Shown: piece by piece, positions 60,066 to 64,000 of the stretch
Position numbering within the stretch: the first letter of the stretch is position 1
How the letters are laid out: each line of letters begins with the position of its first letter
DNA from: Umezawaea sp049997955
GTDB lineage: Bacteria > Actinomycetota > Actinomycetes > Mycobacteriales > Pseudonocardiaceae
Length of the DNA stretch: 64,000 nucleotides
Assembly (NCBI GenBank): GCA_049997955.1
Contig: JAEBDY010000013.1
Location: 292,459 to 356,458 of the forward strand
Direction of reading: 5' to 3'
Program-made: the position numbers and the translations under genes
Notes under the pieces: generated by a model
Database searches by the model: none
What the model saw: only the letters and a program-made list of their open reading frames with translations
Told to the model about the DNA's origin: nothing

Positions 60066-61352
60066 ATGGCCAGTATGGCTGACATCAAGCGCGTCGCGAT
60101 TCTGGGCGGCAACCGAATCCCCTTCGCGCGGTCGAACGGGCCCTACGCCGCGGCGTCCAACCAGGCCATGCTGACGGCCACGCTGGACGGCCTGGTCAGC
60201 CGCTTCGGCCTCCAGGGCGAACGGCTCGGCGAGGTCGTGGCAGGCGCGGTCCTCAAGCACAGCCGGGACTTCAACCTCGTGCGCGAGTCCGTGCTGGGCA
60301 GCCGACTCGCCGCCGACACCCCGGCGTACGACCTCCAGCAGGCGTGCGGCACCGGCCTCCAGGCCGTGATCGCGGTAGCGAACAAGATCGCGCTGGGGCA
60401 GATCGACTCCGGCATCGCCGGGGGAGTCGACACCGCCAGCGACGCGCCGATCGGCGTCAACGAGGGCCTGCGCGCCGTGCTGCTGGAGTTCAACCGCACC
60501 CGGAGCACCGCGGGCAAGCTCAAGCTCCTCGCGAAGCTGCGCCCGAGCCACCTCGTGCCGGACGTTCCGCGCAACGGCGAACCGCGCACCGGCCTGTCGA
60601 TGGGCGAGCACGCGGCGATCACCGCGAAGGTCTGGGACGTCGCCCGCGAGGACCAGGACGTCCTGGCCGCCGCGAGCCACCACAACCTCGCCGCCGCCTA
60701 CGACCGCGGCTTCTTCGACGACCTCGTCACGCCGTTCCTCGGTCTCACCCGCGACCAGAACCTGCGCCCCGACTCCACCGTGGAGAAGCTCGCCGGGCTC
60801 AAGCCGGTCTTCGGCCGCGGCGACACCGCGACCATGACCGCGGGCAACTCCACGCCGCTGACCGACGGCGCCTCCGCGGTGCTGCTGTCGAGCGAGGAGT
60901 GGGCCGCCGCGCGGAACCTGCCGGTGCTGGCCCACCTCACGTTCACCGAGACCGCCGCCGTCGACTACGTGCACGGCGCGGAAGGCCTGCTCATGGCGCC
61001 CGCCTACGCCGTGCCGCGCATGCTCGCCCGCGCCGGGCTCACGTTGCAGGACTTCGACTTCTACGAGATCCACGAGGCGTTCGCGTCCCAGGTCCTCGCG
61101 ACCCTCGCGGCGTGGGAGGACCCGGACTTCAGCAAGGCCAAGCTCGGCCTCGACGCCCCGCTCGGCTCCGTCGACCGCGCCAAGCTCAACGTCAACGGCT
61201 CGTCACTGGCCGCCGGGCACCCCTTCGCCGCCACCGGTGGCCGCATCGTCGCCACGTTGGCGAAGATGCTGGCCGAGAAGGGCTCGGGCCGCGGCCTGAT
61301 CTCGATCTGCGCGGCGGGCGGCCAGGGCGTCACCGCGATCCTGGAGCGCTAG
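60066..61352 (+). CDS. Acetyl-CoA C-acyltransferase (thiolase, FadA2-like)
   Basis: 428-aa thiolase that cleaves 3-oxoacyl-CoA with CoA. The nucleophile Cys is in DLQQACGTGLQAVIAVANKI, His in YEIHEAFASQ, the second Cys/His region in NVNGSSLAAGHPFAATGGR, and the acid/base Cys in ISICAAGGQG. The N-terminus KRVAILGGNRIPFARSNGPY fits FadA2/FadI types. The ATG at 60066 lies 3 bp after the operator, and an ATG at 60075 is also possible. It diverges from fabG4. Confidence 0.94.
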   Translation: MASMADIKRVAILGGNRIPFARSNGPYAAASNQAMLTATLDGLVSRFGLQGERLGEVVAGAVLKHSRDFNLVRESVLGSRLAADTPAYDLQQACGTGLQAVIAVANKIALGQIDSGIAGGVDTASDAPIGVNEGLRAVLLEFNRTRSTAGKLKLLAKLRPSHLVPDVPRNGEPRTGLSMGEHAAITAKVWDVAREDQDVLAAASHHNLAAAYDRGFFDDLVTPFLGLTRDQNLRPDSTVEKLAGLKPVFGRGDTATMTAGNSTPLTDGASAVLLSSEEWAAARNLPVLAHLTFTETAAVDYVHGAEGLLMAPAYAVPRMLARAGLTLQDFDFYEIHEAFASQVLATLAAWEDPDFSKAKLGLDAPLGSVDRAKLNVNGSSLAAGHPFAATGGRIVATLAKMLAEKGSGRGLISICAAGGQGVTAILER

Positions 61353-61357
61353 CCGGG

Positions 61358-62002
61358 TCACTTCCGCCAGAACAGGTGGTGGGTCACACCGCTCGGGCTG
61401 GGCACGACGTCGAGGTGGAACCGGTCGAGCAGCTCGTCCGGCGATTTCCAGAGCCGCGCCCCGGATCCGAGGTCCACCTGCGAGACCGCCACGTGCAGGG
61501 TGTCGACGAGGTCGGCGTCCAGGAACTGCCGGATGGTGGTGGCCCCGCCGCCGAGCCGGACGTCCTTGCCCTGCGCCGCCTTCTTCGCCTGTTCGAGGAC
61601 CGTGGCCGGATCCGCGTCGACGAAGTGGAACGTGGTGTCGGAGAGGGTGAACGACGGGCGCTCGTGGTGGGTCAGCACGAACACCGGGGTGTGGAACGGC
61701 GGTTCCTCGCCCCACCAGCCGCGCCAGCTGTGGTCCTCCCAGGGGCCGCGCTGCGGGCTGAACTTGTTGCGCCCCATGATCTCGGCGCCGACGTTGCGGT
61801 CGTAGTCCCTCGTCAGGTAGTCGTCGAGGCCGCGGCTCCCGCCGGGGTCGGTGCGCATGGGCCAGCTCGCCGTGGCGCCTGCCCACGCGAAGATGGCGCC
61901 GGGGTCGGCGTGGCCGAAGGGCCTTTCCAGGCTCTGGTTCTCACCGGCCCCGAACCCGTCGCGCGAGACGTTGAAGTTCTGGACCTTCAGGAGCTGTTCC
62001 AC
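61358..62002 (-). CDS. Dihydrofolate-reductase-like (RibD C-terminal) protein
   Basis: 214-aa NADPH reductase-like protein of the RibD_C/DHFR superfamily, common in actinobacteria. Segments are FNVSRDGFGAGENQSLERPF, AEIMGRNKFSPQRGPW, PVFVLTHHERPSF and VRLGGGATTIRQFLDADLVD. Function as a folate or riboflavin enzyme is unlikely given the divergence; it is probably a flavin- or NADPH-dependent reductase of unknown substrate. It converges on the thiolase gene with 5 bp between stops. Confidence 0.88.
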   Translation of the reverse strand: MEQLLKVQNFNVSRDGFGAGENQSLERPFGHADPGAIFAWAGATASWPMRTDPGGSRGLDDYLTRDYDRNVGAEIMGRNKFSPQRGPWEDHSWRGWWGEEPPFHTPVFVLTHHERPSFTLSDTTFHFVDADPATVLEQAKKAAQGKDVRLGGGATTIRQFLDADLVDTLHVAVSQVDLGSGARLWKSPDELLDRFHLDVVPSPSGVTHHLFWRK

Positions 62003-62202
62003 GTGGTTCCTCTCGCACTGCTCTGGTGATGGGAAGACCTCGCGGAACGGATGAACTCGTCGGTGAAACGAGCCGCCAGCGCGGTGACTCCGATCACAGT
62101 GCGCACGTCGTCATTCGTAGCGGGTCACACGCGAATCGAACATGTGTTCGAGTTGTCCACAGGTGTGGATGGACCTGTGGATGCGTCAGCGGGCCGGGAT
62201 GG

Positions 62203-62862
62203 CTAGTCGAGGAGCGACCAGGTGGCGGTGCAGCGCACGGTGATCGTGATCTGCTGCGGCTCCAGGCCCAGCTGGTCGATCTGCACCGGGACGCCGGGGC
62301 TGCCGCCGTAGCCAGCGAACGACTTCGTGGACATGGCCGACTCCGCCTGCCACTGGTCGCCGTCGCCGTCGGACAGTCGTTGCAGCGGACCGAGCCTGCG
62401 CCCGAGCGCCTCGGCGTAGCCCTGGGCGCGCAACCGGGCGTCGGCGACGGCCTCCTGCTGGGCGTCGAACACGGCGTCCTTGGTGTCGGTCAGGTCCCAC
62501 GTCGGGCCGTTCAGCCAGGTCGGCTCGGCGAGCACGAGCGCCGACAGCAGCGCATCCAGTTCCGCCAGGTCCGTCACCCGCAGCACGTACCGCTGGCTCG
62601 CCCGGCTACCCGCCCGCGTGTTGCCGTCCCAGTTGTCGTGCACGGACAGCTGCCGCGTCCGCACCTCGACCCCGTGCCGGTCCAGCAGCGATTCGACCGC
62701 CGAAACACGGCTGGTCAGCGCTTCGACGGCATCGTTGCGCTGATCTCCCGCCGTCTCGAAGCTCACGTCCACCTGTGCGCGGTCGGCGGTTCGCTCGACC
62801 GTGCCCGTCCCCTTCGTCAGCACCTCAGCCACGTGGTCCAGCCAACTCCGCCACCGGATCAT
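62203..62862 (-). CDS. SIMPL domain (DUF541) protein
   Basis: 219 aa. The SIMPL fold is recognised by KGTGTVERTADRAQVDVSFE near the start, LSVHDNWDGNTRAGSRASQR, DARLRAQGYAEALGRRLGPL and a C-terminal ITITVRCTATWSL strand. SIMPL proteins form beta-rich oligomers, but here there is no signal peptide, so it is cytosolic. The ATG at 62862 is preferred; a GTG at 62832 would start closer to the domain. Confidence 0.8.
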   Translation of the reverse strand: MIRWRSWLDHVAEVLTKGTGTVERTADRAQVDVSFETAGDQRNDAVEALTSRVSAVESLLDRHGVEVRTRQLSVHDNWDGNTRAGSRASQRYVLRVTDLAELDALLSALVLAEPTWLNGPTWDLTDTKDAVFDAQQEAVADARLRAQGYAEALGRRLGPLQRLSDGDGDQWQAESAMSTKSFAGYGGSPGVPVQIDQLGLEPQQITITVRCTATWSLLD

Positions 62863-63063
62863 GCGCAACCCCGATCGAACGCAACATGACATGTCCGGTG
62901 AAAACAGGTGTAGTACCGGCGAATCGTAGGGGTATCCTGGGTCACTGCCGATGATTCACCGGCCTGTGCGCCAACTCACCGGATAAACGGGTGCAATCCA
63001 ACGGCTCGGGGTGCATACTTGAGCTACGCAACCGAGACGATCTCAGAGAGGGATGTAATACCG

Positions 63064-63210
63064 ATGAACATCACCGCGAAGCTCCGCGCCCGTCGTGTCG
63101 AAGCTCGCAACCGCAAGGCCGTTGCCCGCGCCATCGACATGGCGCCCACGCCGGCCATGCGCCACGAGCTCATCGCCATCGCGCAGAACCAGATGACCAC
63201 CCTCCGCTGA
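63064..63210 (+). CDS. Small basic protein, 48 aa
   Basis: The product is MNITAKLRARRVEARNRKAV, then ARAIDMAPTPAMRHELIAIA and QNQMTTLR: a basic amphipathic helix followed by a second helix. GAGAGGGATG precedes the ATG. A strong hairpin lies about 80 bp past its stop, which supports a real transcript. No known family, but short proteins of this pattern recur in Pseudonocardiaceae. Confidence 0.65.
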   Translation: MNITAKLRARRVEARNRKAVARAIDMAPTPAMRHELIAIAQNQMTTLR

Positions 63211-63288
63211 GACCTCGCCGCCACGACGTCACCTGAGTCACCAGGTGAGCGCCCCGTCGTAGAGCGCGAGCCTTCGGAGAACGGAAAG

Positions 63289-63323
63289 AGAGCCCTGGCA
63301 GGCCTCCCGCATGCCAGGGCTCT
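63289..63323 (+). terminator. Hairpin terminator after the 48-aa gene
   Basis: A perfect 12-bp stem AGAGCCCTGGCA (63289-63300) pairs with 63312-63323 around an 11-nt loop. CGCTTCTCT follows, weakly T-rich. Confidence 0.8.
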
Positions 63324-63419
63324 CGCTTCTCTGTGAAACGACCATCGCCATGCCCGTGATCCAGGTCACAGCAATGGCAGTGTGTAACGGTTCCAGAGCG
63401 CGTTTCGATGTTCCAGTTG

Positions 63420-63469
63420 ACCCCGCGATGCTGTCGGACCCCCGACCTGGCAGCACCGCGGGGTTTTTT
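63420..63469 (+). terminator. Strong intrinsic terminator of an unseen transcript
   Basis: The stem ACCCCGCG (63420-63427) with CGCGGGGT (63457-63464) is extended inside by ATGCTG/CAGCAC and is followed by TTTTTT. No gene ends just upstream, so it may terminate a small RNA. Confidence 0.8.
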
Positions 63470-63679
63470 CATGCCCAGACCAGGTAAAACGGCCAGACCA
63501 GACCCTTCACAGCCAAAAGCCAAAGCTGAAGGTCAAGAGCTGAAGCCCAAAGCCGGAGCCACCCAACCGGACAACCGCGGACAACCGGACCCGGACAGCA
63601 AACGGCGGCACGCAACCAAACCCGAGCACTCCCCATCTGCCCCCCGATCCGAAGCGCCCTCAACTGAGGTTGCCCCCTT

Positions 63680-64000
63680 GAACCGGACACCCTGATCCCA
63701 GACAACGCTCTGGGGAAGGATGTTCCCCGTGTCAGGCAAGTCGAAGTACCCTGAGCAGTTCCGCAAGGACGCCGTCGCGCTGGCTCGCTCGTCGGACCGG
63801 CCGTTGCGGCAGGTCGCCCGCGAGTTGGGTGTCAACCACGAGACCCTGCGTGTCTGGGTCAAAGCCGCTGAAAGCACCCAGGTCACACCGTCGGAGGCGT
63901 CCTCGGCAGCCGACCAGGCCGAACTGCGCGCCCTGCGCAAGCGGGTGGCGGAACTGGAGTTGGAGAAGGACATCCTGCGCAAGGCAGCCGCGTATTTTGC
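63680..64000 (+). mobile_element. Left end of an IS3-family insertion sequence
   Basis: It begins near TGAACCGGACA (63680-63690), a typical IS3 terminal type, and includes the start of orfA. The right side and orfB lie beyond the window, so completeness cannot be judged. Confidence 0.7.
63729..64000 (+). CDS. IS3-family transposase OrfA (partial)
   Basis: The first 90 codons are visible. The helix-turn-helix YPEQFRKDAVALARSSDRPL, RQVARELGVNHETLRVWVKA is the classic IS3 OrfA. A leucine zipper follows (AELRALRKRVAELELEKDIL-like sequence), and AAAYFA marks the approach to the frameshift zone into OrfB. The GTG at 63729 follows GGGGAAGG. The reading frame continues past the window edge. Confidence 0.88.
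   Translation, partial: MSGKSKYPEQFRKDAVALARSSDRPLRQVARELGVNHETLRVWVKAAESTQVTPSEASSAADQAELRALRKRVAELELEKDILRKAAAYF

Larger units (their letters stand above)
63211..63679. other. Non-coding region with two terminators
   Basis: It holds hairpins at 63289-63323 and 63420-63469. Between them (63324-63419) there is no gene, so a small RNA ending at the second terminator is possible. The stretch 63480-63680 is low-complexity (AAGCC/AAGCT repeats); an open frame there starts inside the terminator tail and is not credible. Confidence 0.5.

Noticed and set aside
63324..63419. tRNA-like region
   Set aside because: I could not fold a cloverleaf with an acceptor stem or T-loop GGTTCGA in the right place; kept only as a small-RNA candidate.
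63471..63695. 75-codon frame with Lys/Pro-rich product
   Set aside because: It begins within the T-run of a strong terminator, has no RBS and runs into the IS end.

Overview
The window is about 64 kb of high-GC actinobacterial chromosome. A hand count of positions 41161-41220 gives 44 G/C of 60. GTG and TTG starts, 1-bp and 4-bp gene overlaps, a mycosin-type protease, an F420-dependent oxidoreductase, dynamin pairs and KstR/FadA2-style lipid genes point to a Pseudonocardiaceae-type organism (Lentzea, Saccharothrix or Actinosynnema relatives). The genus is an inference; no rRNA or tRNA gene was seen to settle it.

Left part (1-44.1 kb) is ordinary accessory-rich chromosome. It holds a fragment that looks like the start of a bacterial nitric oxide synthase, trmB, a mycosin-like protease, two duplicated ABC-2 export pairs, an F420 enzyme, a HAD phosphatase and a TetR/SDR pair. 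Next come a secreted three-repeat protein, a two-component system, a dynamin-GrpE-dynamin operon and pckG. A pyroglutamate locus follows (pxpA with a peptidase-like protein whose catalytic Cys is Ser), then a GntR regulator and a DUF3311/MctP monocarboxylate transporter. A CGNR regulator diverges from an EamA transporter. A long leftward gene run carries an amino-acid ABC transporter, a beta-helix membrane protein, a ROK kinase and a methyltransferase. A GH63-like glycosidase, an M20 peptidase, the branched-chain keto-acid dehydrogenase operon and a MerR regulator close this part.

The centre (44184-55283) is a complete 11-kb actinomycete integrative and conjugative element (AICE). Rightward it has a Pra-like activator, small proteins, an XRE regulator, an FtsK/TraSA-type DNA translocase, a RepSA-type initiator, Xis and a tyrosine integrase. 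Leftward, on visibly lower-GC DNA, it carries a translationally coupled operon of a GntR regulator, a HAD phosphatase and an OLD-like ATPase/TOPRIM nuclease, a plausible defence cargo. The element does not sit in a tRNA gene. It sits in the 3' end of an acyl-CoA dehydrogenase gene and is bounded by identical 61-bp repeats. Both copies encode the same C-terminal peptide, and just beyond the core the element copy differs only by synonymous changes.

The right part (55.2-62 kb) is a lipid beta-oxidation locus: acyl-CoA dehydrogenase, SCP2 protein, TetR regulator, MaoC hydratase, high-molecular-weight FabG and thiolase. Two copies of a 33-bp operator, one in each divergent promoter, tie the locus together. 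A DHFR-like reductase, a SIMPL protein and a 48-aa protein follow. The window ends inside an IS3-family insertion sequence.
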